Source: JAAYJT01 sp037445555
GTDB taxonomy: Bacteria; Bacteroidota; Bacteroidia; Bacteroidales; JAAYJT01
Direction of reading: 5' to 3'
Assembly (NCBI GenBank): GCA_037445555.1
Contig: JBBIKG010000015.1
Location: 14,040-78,039, forward strand
Length of the DNA: 64,000 bases
Shown: in pieces, positions 35,210 through 43,604 of the stretch
How positions within the stretch are numbered: the stretch's first letter is position 1
Layout: each line of letters opens with the position of its first letter
Position numbers and translations under genes: made by a program
The notes under the pieces: generated by a model
What the model was told of the DNA's origin: nothing
Databases searched by the model: none
The model's input: only the letters and a program-made list of their open reading frames with translations

Positions 35210-36412
35210 TTATTCAGCCGTTACTATTTCGTAGGTGTCGGTGGCAATAACAAGTTCCTCGTTGGTAGGGACAATTAAAACCTGAACTTTCGATCCGGGT
35301 TTTGTAAGTATGATTTCCTTGCTACGCACCTTGTAGTTTTTCTCCTCGTCAAAATCGACCCCCATGAAGCCAAAGTCTTTCATAGTGACTTCGCGTGTAA
35401 TCCAGTCATTTTCACCAACACCACCAGTAAAAATAATAATATCCACGCCAGCCATAGCTGCGGCATACGCTCCGATGTATTTTTTTATCCTGTACTGGTA
35501 CATCTTAAGCGCCAGTGCAGCTCTTTCATTACCTTGTTCGGCAGCAATCTCAACATCACGCATGTCAGATGAAATACCTGATATTCCAAGTATACCGCTG
35601 TGTTTATTAAGCAGGGTATTCACGGTTGAAATATCAATTTCTTCTTTGTTGGCAATCTGAATTATAGCTCCGGCGTCCAAATCACCACAACGAGTTCCCA
35701 TGATTAGCCCTTCGAGGGGCGTCATGCCCATACTTGTATCTAGCGATTTGCCCTTTTGGATGGCAGCAATCGAGGCCCCGTTGCCCAAATGGCAGGTAAT
35801 GATGTTCTGGGAGTAATAATCAACCCCCAGGATTTCGCACGCACGCCGGGACACATAGCGGTGGCTGGAACCATGAAATCCGTAGCGGCGAATCTTATAT
35901 TTCTCATACAGCGAATAGGGTATGCCATAAAGATAGCTGTACTCGGGCATGGTTTGATGAAAAGCTGTATCGAAAACGCCCACCTGGGGAACATTTGGAA
36001 GCAGGTGAGTAATGCTGTAGATACCTTCAAGGTTTGGCGGATTGTGTAAGGGTGCCAGGTCAATACATTCTTCCAGTGCTTTAACAACCTCCGGTGTTAT
36101 TGAAACACTTCCCCCAAACATTTCGCCGGCATGAACTACACGGTGACCAACTGCATCAATGTCGTTTATGCTCGACAAGGAACCGTATTGAGGGCTGATT
36201 AACACACCGAGCAGGTACTCGATGCCAGTCTGGTGATCGAGAATTTCGCCCTCGAGCTTAACGTCCACGCCGTCGATGCGTTGATGTTTGATGAGAGACC
36301 CTTTGAGTCCGATTTTATCAACCAGTCCTTTAGCCAGCACTTGTCGCGATGGCATTTCAAAAAGCTGGTACTTGATCGATGAACTGCCGCAATTAAGAAC
36401 TATTATTTTCAT
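35210..36412 (-). CDS. ackA: acetate kinase
   Basis: A 400-residue ASKHA-fold kinase making ATP and acetate from acetyl phosphate and ADP. N-terminal VLNCGSSSIKYQLF (phosphate-1 loop), DTAFHQTMPEYSYLYGIP near 147, the His of RYGFHGSSHRYVS near 178, HLGNGASIAAI near 206, and GGVGENDWITRE near 330. Full length and normal. It is last in a minus-strand unit with pta and a 3-hydroxyacyl-CoA dehydrogenase, 46 bp downstream of the latter. Confidence 0.97.
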   Translation of the reverse strand: MKIIVLNCGSSSIKYQLFEMPSRQVLAKGLVDKIGLKGSLIKHQRIDGVDVKLEGEILDHQTGIEYLLGVLISPQYGSLSSINDIDAVGHRVVHAGEMFGGSVSITPEVVKALEECIDLAPLHNPPNLEGIYSITHLLPNVPQVGVFDTAFHQTMPEYSYLYGIPYSLYEKYKIRRYGFHGSSHRYVSRRACEILGVDYYSQNIITCHLGNGASIAAIQKGKSLDTSMGMTPLEGLIMGTRCGDLDAGAIIQIANKEEIDISTVNTLLNKHSGILGISGISSDMRDVEIAAEQGNERAALALKMYQYRIKKYIGAYAAAMAGVDIIIFTGGVGENDWITREVTMKDFGFMGVDFDEEKNYKVRSKEIILTKPGSKVQVLIVPTNEELVIATDTYEIVTAE

Positions 36413-36458
36413 GTTAAGGAGTTATCTAAGAAATGAAATTTGTTGGATCCCGCATGTA

Positions 36459-37427
36459 TTACTCTCGCCCAAGCCGTGTAATAGGGCCTTTTTTCACAAT
36501 TTTGCCCTGCTCGTTGTACACATAAAATCCCTCGCCTGTTCGCCGGCCAACCATATTGGCTCTGGCCAACCGCTTTATTATGGGGGATGGTTTATACTTC
36601 TCGCTTCCAAATTCGGCATAGAGATTCTCCATCCACTTGAGCACTTTATCTATACCAATTTTGTCCGCCATCTCAAAGGGGCCGTACTGCAATCCGGAAG
36701 TTTCGCGCATTACCTCATCGATATCGCCTACCGTGGCCACACCTTCCATCAGAATTTCGCAGGCTTCGTTTATGAGAGGCACCAGCATGCGGGTGCTGAC
36801 ATTGCCCGATGATTCGTTGACGTTGATCAATTTCTTGCCCACCATTAAGGCGAATTTCTTAACCTGATCGTATGTGTGGTCATCGGTATAGACACTGCGA
36901 ACTGCTTCGATGATTTTAACCTTATTGATAGGGGCGAAAAAATGCAGTCCCATAGCCCGCTCGGGATGGTTGAGCACTGAGGCTATTTCGCTGATCATGA
37001 GGGTGGCTGTATTGGAAGCAATGACTGCCTCGGACGCAACAACTGCTTCTATTTTCCTGAAAATCTCCTGCCTGAGTTCCAGGCTGGTTCCTTTCTTCTT
37101 TGTATTCACAGTCTCTACCACAATGTCGCAATCACTGATGTTAGCATAGTCAGTTGAGCCTTTGATTCTGGAAAGGATAAGTCTTTTTTCTGTTTTTGTC
37201 AGCCCCCATTTACTTATACGCTCGTCCAGCAGCCGCTCCATACGGGCAAAGATTTCTTCGATTCGCTGTTCGCTTATATCAATAAATACCACTTCGATAC
37301 CCGACTGGCTTACAAGTAGAGCCAATTCTTGCCCCATGGCTCCTGCTCCGACGATGCCAACTTTTTGCAGTGCTTTACGTGCTTGCATCGATTGGCTTAG
37401 TCCGAAATCTTCTAATCGCTCAATCAT
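36459..37427 (-). CDS. 3-hydroxyacyl-CoA (3-hydroxybutyryl-CoA) dehydrogenase
   Basis: A 322-residue NAD-dependent dehydrogenase. A Rossmann domain (residues 20-195) has VGIVGAGAMGQELA, VIASNTATLMISEIA and the family motif MGLHFFAPINKVKIIE with its catalytic His; the C-terminal helical domain (about 200-300) contains LVPLINEACEILMEGVA and GPFEMADKIGID. It oxidises or reduces 3-hydroxyacyl-CoA, for example in butyrate-type fermentation. I start at ATG 37427 (MIERLEDF), 38 bp after the pta stop codon. Its position between pta and ackA is unusual. Confidence 0.88.
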   Translation of the reverse strand: MIERLEDFGLSQSMQARKALQKVGIVGAGAMGQELALLVSQSGIEVVFIDISEQRIEEIFARMERLLDERISKWGLTKTEKRLILSRIKGSTDYANISDCDIVVETVNTKKKGTSLELRQEIFRKIEAVVASEAVIASNTATLMISEIASVLNHPERAMGLHFFAPINKVKIIEAVRSVYTDDHTYDQVKKFALMVGKKLINVNESSGNVSTRMLVPLINEACEILMEGVATVGDIDEVMRETSGLQYGPFEMADKIGIDKVLKWMENLYAEFGSEKYKPSPIIKRLARANMVGRRTGEGFYVYNEQGKIVKKGPITRLGRE

Positions 37428-37465
37428 TGTTGATTTATTTGTTTCATGGTTAATATCTATAATAC

Positions 37466-38476
37466 TCAGTTTCGTTTCAGTCCGGCAGCCTGGTTTGCCG
37501 TGATAGCCACCAGGTTGACGATATCGCTCACCGAGCATCCGCGTGAAAGGTCATTGATCGGGGCTGCCAGGCCCTGAAGTATTGGACCGACGGCTTCGGC
37601 GCCTGATAAGCGCTGCACAAGCTTATAGGCGATATTTCCTGACTGAAGGTCAGGAAAAACGAGCACATTGGCCTTACCGGCCACCTTGCTGTCCGGTGAT
37701 TTGCTTCTGCCTACGGAAGCAACTATAGCGGCGTCGGCCTGCAGTTCGCCGTCAATCATAAGTCCGGGGCTGGTTTCACGGGCTATGTGGGTGGCGTTGA
37801 TTACCTTATCGCAGAGGGGATGATTGGCCGATCCTTTGGTCGAAAAGCTCAGCATAGCTACCCGGGGCTCGATGCCGGCAATGCTTCGGGCGGTTTGAGC
37901 GCTGCTGAGAGCTATCTGGGCAAGCTCTTCGGCAGTAGGATCCGGTGTAACAGCACAATCGGCAAAAATCAGAACATCTTCAGGAGCAAGCGGTTGATTT
38001 TCGAAAATCATCAGAAAAGCCCCTGACACAACGCTGATACCCGGAAGTGTTTTCACAATTTGAAATGCAGGACGCAGCACGTTGCCCGTTGTATTCATGG
38101 CACCTGCCACTTCGCCGTCCGCCTCGCCCTTCTTAATAAGGAGAACGGCCAGATATAAGGGATCTTCAACCAGTTCGGATGCTTTTTCCGGGGTCATCCC
38201 TTTATGTTTTCTAAGCTCAAATAGCATTTCGGCAAATTCTTTACGCCGTGGATTATTCCTGGGATCCAAAATGTTGGCCTCGGCGATATAAGATAAATTG
38301 TCTCGGGCAGCCATGCGTAATATCTCGTCGCGAGCTCCCAGCAAAATGATTTTTGCAAGTTTTTTATGCAATATGATGTCAGCGGCCTTGAGGGTGCGGA
38401 GCTCTGTTCCTTCGGGCAGCACAATGGTTTTATAGCTTTTTCTGGCTCTTTCTATTATGGATTCAAGTAGCGTCAT
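37466..38476 (-). CDS. pta: phosphate acetyltransferase
   Basis: A 336-residue Pta (short form, no DRTGG regulatory domain) converting acetyl-CoA and phosphate to acetyl phosphate. Motifs include VLPEGTELRTLKAA near the start, MNTTGNVLRPAFQIVKT near 130, FADCAVTPDPTAEELA near 175, and QSGNIAYKLVQRL near 285 with PINDLSRGCSVSDIV near the end. It starts at ATG 38476 (MTLLESII). First gene of the pta-dehydrogenase-ackA unit, with a promoter just upstream. Confidence 0.96.
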   Translation of the reverse strand: MTLLESIIERARKSYKTIVLPEGTELRTLKAADIILHKKLAKIILLGARDEILRMAARDNLSYIAEANILDPRNNPRRKEFAEMLFELRKHKGMTPEKASELVEDPLYLAVLLIKKGEADGEVAGAMNTTGNVLRPAFQIVKTLPGISVVSGAFLMIFENQPLAPEDVLIFADCAVTPDPTAEELAQIALSSAQTARSIAGIEPRVAMLSFSTKGSANHPLCDKVINATHIARETSPGLMIDGELQADAAIVASVGRSKSPDSKVAGKANVLVFPDLQSGNIAYKLVQRLSGAEAVGPILQGLAAPINDLSRGCSVSDIVNLVAITANQAAGLKRN

Positions 38477-38531
38477 TATCGGGATAGGTAGGTAGGTTAA
38501 GAATATAAGTCGATTCAATATGACAGGAGTG

Positions 38532-38564
38532 CAAAAGTAGCATTTATTCCAGCATGTTTTCAAA
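38532..38564 (-). promoter_or_regulatory. Bacteroidota-type promoter of the pta operon
   Basis: On the minus strand TACTTTTG (38539-38532) matches TAnnTTTG, and TTTG (38564-38561) lies 21 bp upstream as the -33 element. The predicted start is near 38525, about 49 nt before the pta ATG. Confidence 0.7.
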
Positions 38565-38624
38565 CTTAAATCCAATATATATGACAAAAAACCTTCATCG
38601 TGCCGCATACACCGGGCGGTTTTG

Positions 38625-38632
38625 TAATTTTG
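38625..38632 (+). promoter_or_regulatory. -7 promoter element of the DUF4271 gene
   Basis: TAATTTTG matches TAnnTTTG and lies 40 bp before the ATG at 38673. Confidence 0.5.
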
Positions 38633-38672
38633 CCTTTAGTTAGCAATCTGCCATAGTGTAATCGCATCGGAT

Positions 38673-39590
38673 ATGGCAAATCGCTCAACTTCATTGCCAA
38701 CCTCTGACATGCAAAACCCAGGTGAACATTTGTGGCCCAATGATAACACACCGAAGATCGACTCTTCATTTTACCGGTCATATATCGAACCTTCGCACGC
38801 TGATTCCATAACGTTTCTAGGCCCATTGGGCCAGCGCCCTGAAGAGCAACAGATGACGGCGATTGCTGACAAAAAGATAGACCGGTCTGTTCGTATGGAC
38901 GCTGGAACCATCAGAGAAAGCCAAACCCCTGATTGGATAGGGATCGTGCTACTGGCTAGTTTTGTTATTCTGGCTTGGGCAAAATTTAATTTTGGCCGCC
39001 GTCTTCGCCAAATTGTGAGCGCCTGCATGTCACCAAGGTATCTGGGGCAGTTGCTTCGCGAAGGAAGCGTCTTTAACGAGCAGGTTACCTTAGGTCTGGG
39101 ATTTATATATATCTCATCTCTCAGCCTGTTGATTTTATATATGCTCTACACCCTCGAACTGATCAACACCGTTGAAATTCCTGGACTTGCGCTTTATGCA
39201 GGGGTCTTTGCTTTTATTCTGATATATTGGGGGTTTACGTCCGTTGCCAACCGATTGCTGGCATTTATTTTCGAAACGTATGAGGCAGCCCAGAATTTTG
39301 CCCTAAACACTCTTCTTTTTAATCTTACCACAGGCCTTGGGCTAATCCTCCTGCTACCTTTCGTTATTTATTCCGGCAGTAACGTCCTTTTATGGGCGAC
39401 ATTTGCCTGGGTGGCGGCAATGATCGTTTATCGGGTAATGCGTGGTGTATTGATTGGTGCGGGGCAAACCAGGTTTCCTTGGTATTACTTGCTGGCATTC
39501 ATTTTTTTTATAGAGATTCTTCCGTTTTTGCTCATAGCAAAGGCAGTAATGATATATATGGATATACAGGGATTGCCTTTTGTTGAATGA
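38673..39590 (+). CDS. DUF4271 membrane protein
   Basis: A 305-residue protein with a soluble, low-complexity N-terminal third and about six membrane helices from residue 85 (WIGIVLLASFVILAWAK). The loop after the first helix reads FNFGRRLRQIVSACMSPRYLGQLLREGSVFNEQV, the hallmark of DUF4271, a Bacteroidota family of unknown function that commonly sits next to rnpA/yidD or haem genes. It is followed 54 bp later by rnpA. Confidence 0.82.
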   Translation: MANRSTSLPTSDMQNPGEHLWPNDNTPKIDSSFYRSYIEPSHADSITFLGPLGQRPEEQQMTAIADKKIDRSVRMDAGTIRESQTPDWIGIVLLASFVILAWAKFNFGRRLRQIVSACMSPRYLGQLLREGSVFNEQVTLGLGFIYISSLSLLILYMLYTLELINTVEIPGLALYAGVFAFILIYWGFTSVANRLLAFIFETYEAAQNFALNTLLFNLTTGLGLILLLPFVIYSGSNVLLWATFAWVAAMIVYRVMRGVLIGAGQTRFPWYYLLAFIFFIEILPFLLIAKAVMIYMDIQGLPFVE

Positions 39591-39644
39591 GCGGTGCATC
39601 ATACCCTCATTGAAATTTCAATTGTCAGTCAGTATTCTTAATAG

Positions 39645-40043
39645 ATGGACTTTTCAAATCGGCTTGAGAAAAAAGAGCGGCTTACCAGCCGAAGAGAAAT
39701 AGATCAACTATTCCATGACGGACATTCGTTTTACGAAGGGCAGTTCAAGGTATATTGGGCCACTGCTGACATTGATCAGCCAACATCCATTCAGCTATTG
39801 ATTAGCATTCCGCGTAAAAACCTTCAACGGGCTGTTGACCGTAACCGTATGAAACGATTGGTGCGAGAGGCCTACCGAAAAAACAAACACGGATTGCAGG
39901 GGTTTCTCGAACAAGCAAACAAGAAGCTAAAAATAGCGTTGGTATTTCTTGGTAAGCGAACCCTGAAACATGCAATTGCAGAGCCGATAATAATCTTAAT
40001 TTTGCAGCGTTTGATTCGCGAAAATGAAAAAACTGCTGGGTAA
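39645..40043 (+). CDS. rnpA: ribonuclease P protein component
   Basis: A 132-residue basic protein; RNase P matures the 5' ends of tRNAs. It has the early segment LEKKERLTSRREIDQLFHDG and the family signature AVDRNRMKRLVREAYRKNK near residue 65. It overlaps yidD by 20 bp, the order usual in bacteria. rpmH is not seen next to it. Confidence 0.93.
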   Translation: MDFSNRLEKKERLTSRREIDQLFHDGHSFYEGQFKVYWATADIDQPTSIQLLISIPRKNLQRAVDRNRMKRLVREAYRKNKHGLQGFLEQANKKLKIALVFLGKRTLKHAIAEPIIILILQRLIRENEKTAG

Positions 40044-40245
40044 ACTTTTTATCTTACTGATACGTTTTTACCAGTATGCTATTTCCCCTTATCTGGTTTC
40101 TTCCTGCAGATACACGCCTTCGTGCTCAGAGTACGGGGTTGAGGCCCTGCGAAAACATGGGCCGTTTAAAGGAGGATGGCTTACGCTGAAACGGTTTGTT
40201 TCTTGTAATCCCTGGGGAGGAAGCGGCTATGATCCTGTTCCTTAA
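40024..40245 (+). CDS. yidD: membrane protein insertion efficiency factor YidD
   Basis: A 73-residue protein with an amphipathic N-terminal helix and the YidD motif YTPSCSEYGVEALRKHG followed by SCNPWGGSGYDPVP. It assists YidC-dependent membrane insertion. Translationally coupled to rnpA by overlap. Confidence 0.95.
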   Translation: MKKLLGKLFILLIRFYQYAISPYLVSSCRYTPSCSEYGVEALRKHGPFKGGWLTLKRFVSCNPWGGSGYDPVP

Positions 40246-40263
40246 TACGCTTAATAAGTCATC

Positions 40264-41967
40264 ATGAAAAAGATTCATCGTATTGCCTTGTATTTGTTAG
40301 CAATGCAGGTGTCCTTGTTGTGTTTTTCCGCTACCTTCACCTTGCAGGCGCAATCAAGGAGTGATTTCGAAATTGCCAAAAATCTGGACATTTTTACAAC
40401 TCTTTATCGGGAACTCAATGCCAATTATGTGGATAATCTGAACCATGGCGAGTTGTTTGAAGAAGCCATTGTTGCCATGCTCGAAAAGCTCGACCCTTAT
40501 ACCAACTTTATCCCCGAATCTCAAATCGAGGATTACAAGTTTATGACCAGCGGCCAGTACGGGGGCATTGGGGCACTGATACAGCAACGTGACAATTATG
40601 TGATCATCAGCGAACCCTATGAGGGTGCGCCCGCCTACAAGGCTGGCCTCAGAGCCGGAGACAAAATTCTGGAAATAAACGGGAAATCAGCTCTCAACAA
40701 AACTTCGGCCGATGTCAGCGCCATCCTGAAAGGTCAGCCGGGCACATCGCTCACCTTGAAAGTTGAGCGCTATAGCGAACCAAAGCCTATGACTTTTCAG
40801 CTTGTACGCGAAACTGTCAAGATTAAGGACATACCCTATGCAGGGATTCTTGATAACAATATCGGATATATCAACCTTACTGGATTTACCCAAAATTCAG
40901 CGCAAGAGGTAAATAAGACTTTCCAGGAGCTGCAGCAGCGCGCTCCGTTAACCGGCTTGATTTTCGACCTCAGGGGTAACGGAGGCGGGCTGCTCAATGA
41001 GGCGGTCGATATGGTAGGTATGTTCGTTTCGCAGGGAGAAATCGTAGTTAGCACCAAAGGCAAGCTGAAAGAAAGCAACCAGGTTCATAAAACCCAACGC
41101 AGGCCTCTTGATCTTTCTGTCCCGATCATTGTACTGGTAGATAGAAATTCTGCGTCGGCAAGCGAGATTGTGGCTGGTGCCATTCAGGACCTGGACCGTG
41201 GTGTGGTTATGGGACAACGCACGCTTGGGAAAGGCCTGGTACAAAACGTCATCCCTTTATCCTACAACACACATCTGAAGGTTACGGTAGCCAAATACTA
41301 TATTCCAAGCGGAAGATGTATTCAAGCAATTGACTATTTCCACGAAAGCGGGCAGGAAGGGTTTACAGTGATCCCCGATTCGCTCAAGACAGCCTTTAAA
41401 ACACGCAACGGCCGAACCGTGTGGGAAAGCAGCGGAGTGGAGCCAGATATTGACGTCGCCCCAAACCAGTACAGTAACCTAACCATTGCGCTCATGACCA
41501 ATTATCTGGTACTAGATTATGCCTCCTATTTCCAGAAAAATAATAAAACTATCGCTCCGGCATCTGAATTCGTTATTACTGATGAGATCTATGCAGATTT
41601 TGTGAAATTCGTAAGAAACAGAGATTTTAAATACACTTTACGTACCGAGCAACTGCTTTTGCAGCTTAAAGAAGTCTCTGCAAAAGAAAAACTTCAGGGA
41701 GTTCTTAAAAATGAGATCGAGCTGCTTGAGGAAGAAATCAAGAAGCAGAAAGAAAACGATTTGGAATTGTACAAGAACGAAGTGAAGGATTTGCTGCAAT
41801 CCGAAATTGTTACCCGTTATTATTACCAACAAGGCAAAGTGTTGAATTCCTTACAAAATGACAGGCTGGTGCGAAAAGCCATCGGCTTGCTTCAAAACAG
41901 ACAGCAATACGACTCGGTTATAAACGGCACAACAGGCAGCACGCATAATGAAAACAGGAAAGGTTAG
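40264..41967 (+). CDS. ctpA: C-terminal processing protease (S41 family)
   Basis: A 567-residue periplasmic protease. Signal peptide residues 1-30 (LYLLAMQVSLLCFSATFTLQAQ). An N-terminal helical region is followed by a PDZ domain (about 90-165: GGIGALIQQRD, GLRAGDKILEING), then the S41 core with FDLRGNGGGLLNEAV near 235 and the catalytic Ser in VDRNSASASEIVAGAIQDL near 290, Lys in LGKGLVQ near 325. A C-terminal helical extension of about 130 residues has heptad-like Glu/Lys repeats. It trims C-termini or degrades damaged envelope proteins. It follows yidD by 18 bp. Confidence 0.92.
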   Translation: MKKIHRIALYLLAMQVSLLCFSATFTLQAQSRSDFEIAKNLDIFTTLYRELNANYVDNLNHGELFEEAIVAMLEKLDPYTNFIPESQIEDYKFMTSGQYGGIGALIQQRDNYVIISEPYEGAPAYKAGLRAGDKILEINGKSALNKTSADVSAILKGQPGTSLTLKVERYSEPKPMTFQLVRETVKIKDIPYAGILDNNIGYINLTGFTQNSAQEVNKTFQELQQRAPLTGLIFDLRGNGGGLLNEAVDMVGMFVSQGEIVVSTKGKLKESNQVHKTQRRPLDLSVPIIVLVDRNSASASEIVAGAIQDLDRGVVMGQRTLGKGLVQNVIPLSYNTHLKVTVAKYYIPSGRCIQAIDYFHESGQEGFTVIPDSLKTAFKTRNGRTVWESSGVEPDIDVAPNQYSNLTIALMTNYLVLDYASYFQKNNKTIAPASEFVITDEIYADFVKFVRNRDFKYTLRTEQLLLQLKEVSAKEKLQGVLKNEIELLEEEIKKQKENDLELYKNEVKDLLQSEIVTRYYYQQGKVLNSLQNDRLVRKAIGLLQNRQQYDSVINGTTGSTHNENRKG

Positions 41968-42018
41968 TCAAACCGGTGTCATAAATGATTCTTTAACAGG
42001 CTGTATCAATATTCGCTC

Positions 42019-42026
42019 TATCTTTG
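42019..42026 (+). promoter_or_regulatory. -7 promoter element of cdd
   Basis: TATCTTTG matches TAnnTTTG and lies 50 bp before the ATG at 42077. Confidence 0.5.
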
Positions 42027-42076
42027 TTCAAGTTAACGCAGCTGTGAAGAAAACAAATACAAACTAAAACTCAGGA

Positions 42077-42574
42077 ATGAATCAAAAAAACTTCAGCTTC
42101 AATTATTTCGAAACCGAGGATTATCGTTCGCTTGACCCTGCTGACCAGGACCTTGTGATTCGCGCATTTAATGCAGCGGGCAAAGCCTTCTCTCCGTATT
42201 CGCAATTTAAGGTTGGCGCAGCCCTGAGGCTCGACAATGGAGTGATCATCACCGGAAACAACCAGGAAAACGCCGCGTATCCTTCGGGGCTTTGTGCCGA
42301 GCGGGTTGCGATGTTCTATGCCTCGTCGCAGTATCCGGGTCATGCTGTCGAAACCTTGGCCGTAGTAGCTTACACCGATCTGGCCAGGCTTGACTCAGTG
42401 GTGCCGCCCTGCGGTGCATGCCGGCAGGTGCTAGCTGAATACCAGCATCTGGGAAATAACAAAATCAGGATTATCATGGCCAGCGCAAACGGAAAAGCTC
42501 TGATTCTTGAAGGCGTTGAGACGCTGCTACCATTTTCGTTCCATGCTGATTATCTGAAAAAAGCCAAGCATTAA
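42077..42574 (+). CDS. cdd: cytidine deaminase
   Basis: A 165-residue zinc deaminase converting cytidine/deoxycytidine to uridine in pyrimidine salvage. Early PYSQFKVGAAL, then the zinc ligand Cys and catalytic Glu in GLCAERVAMFYA near residue 75, and PPCGACRQVLAEY near 113 with two more Cys ligands. Normal for the small bacterial form. It is followed by a ChaN-like gene 9 bp later. Confidence 0.95.
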   Translation: MNQKNFSFNYFETEDYRSLDPADQDLVIRAFNAAGKAFSPYSQFKVGAALRLDNGVIITGNNQENAAYPSGLCAERVAMFYASSQYPGHAVETLAVVAYTDLARLDSVVPPCGACRQVLAEYQHLGNNKIRIIMASANGKALILEGVETLLPFSFHADYLKKAKH

Positions 42575-42583
42575 AAGCATCTT

Positions 42584-43465
42584 ATGAAAAGATCCGCCAT
42601 TATTTTTGCCGCATCATGTTTGTTTGTCTGGCACACGGTCAGTGCAGAAAAACCCGCTTATCGCCTTTATGAAGCCAAAGGCAGCCCTACAAAATACAGC
42701 GCATTGCTGATAGAGGCGAAAAAAGCCGACATTGTTCTTTTTGGCGAGCTCCATAATAATCCGATATGCCATTGGCTACAATTTGAGCTTACGCGTGATT
42801 TGTTCAAAACCGTCGGCAGCAACCTGGTGACAGGGGCTGAAATGTTTGAGACAGACAACCAGCTGATACTCGATGAATATATGAATGGAACCATCAGGCA
42901 GCGAAATTTCGAGGCAGAAGCAAAGCTCTGGCCTAACTACAAGACCGACTACAAACCCCTGATTGAGTTCGCCCGCGAAAACAAGTTGAGCTTTGTGGCC
43001 ACCAATGTGCCGCGCAGGTATGCAGCAATGGTAAATGCAGGAGGATTTGAGACATTGAACTTACTATCAGCCGATGCACTTACCCTCTTACCCCCTTTGC
43101 CCGTTGAGTTTGATCCCACCCTGCCCCAATATGAAAAGATGGCCCAGATGATGGGGAACACAGGAATGCCGGGGCATACCGCCGGCAACAACACCGTGAA
43201 GGCACAGGCGCTTAAGGACGCTACCATGGCCTGGTTTATCTACAAGAATCTGAAAGCGGGACAGACGTTTATTCACTACCACGGCACTTTCCACACCGAT
43301 CGTTTCGAAGGCATTGTGTGGTATCTCAGGCGACTTAATCCATCGCTGAAAATTATTACCATCAGCAGTGTGGAAGTTGACGACCCGGCCATTCTGCCGG
43401 GCGAACACAAAGGCCTCGCAGATTTTATCCTGGCCATACCGGCTTCGATGACCAAAACCCACTAA
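42584..43465 (+). CDS. ChaN-like exported protein
   Basis: A 293-residue protein with a Sec signal peptide (IFAASCLFVWHTVSA, residues 6-20). The mature region matches the ChaN/DUF399 fold: DIVLFGELHNNPICHWLQ near 50, GAEMFETDNQLILDEYM near 87, FIHYHGTFHTDRFEGIVWYL near 230. Related proteins bind haem or act in iron acquisition. The signal cysteine at residue 12 is not in a good lipobox. It lies 9 bp after cdd and probably shares its transcript. Confidence 0.83.
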   Translation: MKRSAIIFAASCLFVWHTVSAEKPAYRLYEAKGSPTKYSALLIEAKKADIVLFGELHNNPICHWLQFELTRDLFKTVGSNLVTGAEMFETDNQLILDEYMNGTIRQRNFEAEAKLWPNYKTDYKPLIEFARENKLSFVATNVPRRYAAMVNAGGFETLNLLSADALTLLPPLPVEFDPTLPQYEKMAQMMGNTGMPGHTAGNNTVKAQALKDATMAWFIYKNLKAGQTFIHYHGTFHTDRFEGIVWYLRRLNPSLKIITISSVEVDDPAILPGEHKGLADFILAIPASMTKTH

Positions 43466-43541
43466 GCGGGAATGATGATTCTCAAGCTTTAGAAGGACAT
43501 TGGTTTCGTAAAATAAATTTCACTTTTTTTCCTTTTATGAC

Positions 43542-43549
43542 TATCTTTG
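43542..43549 (+). promoter_or_regulatory. -7 promoter element of the M48 peptidase gene
   Basis: TATCTTTG matches TAnnTTTG and lies 55 bp before the ATG at 43605. Confidence 0.45.
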
Positions 43550-43604
43550 ACAAGCATCACCGCTGTTGAAGTATTGACATCCTAAACTAATAGTACTTTG
43601 TTTT

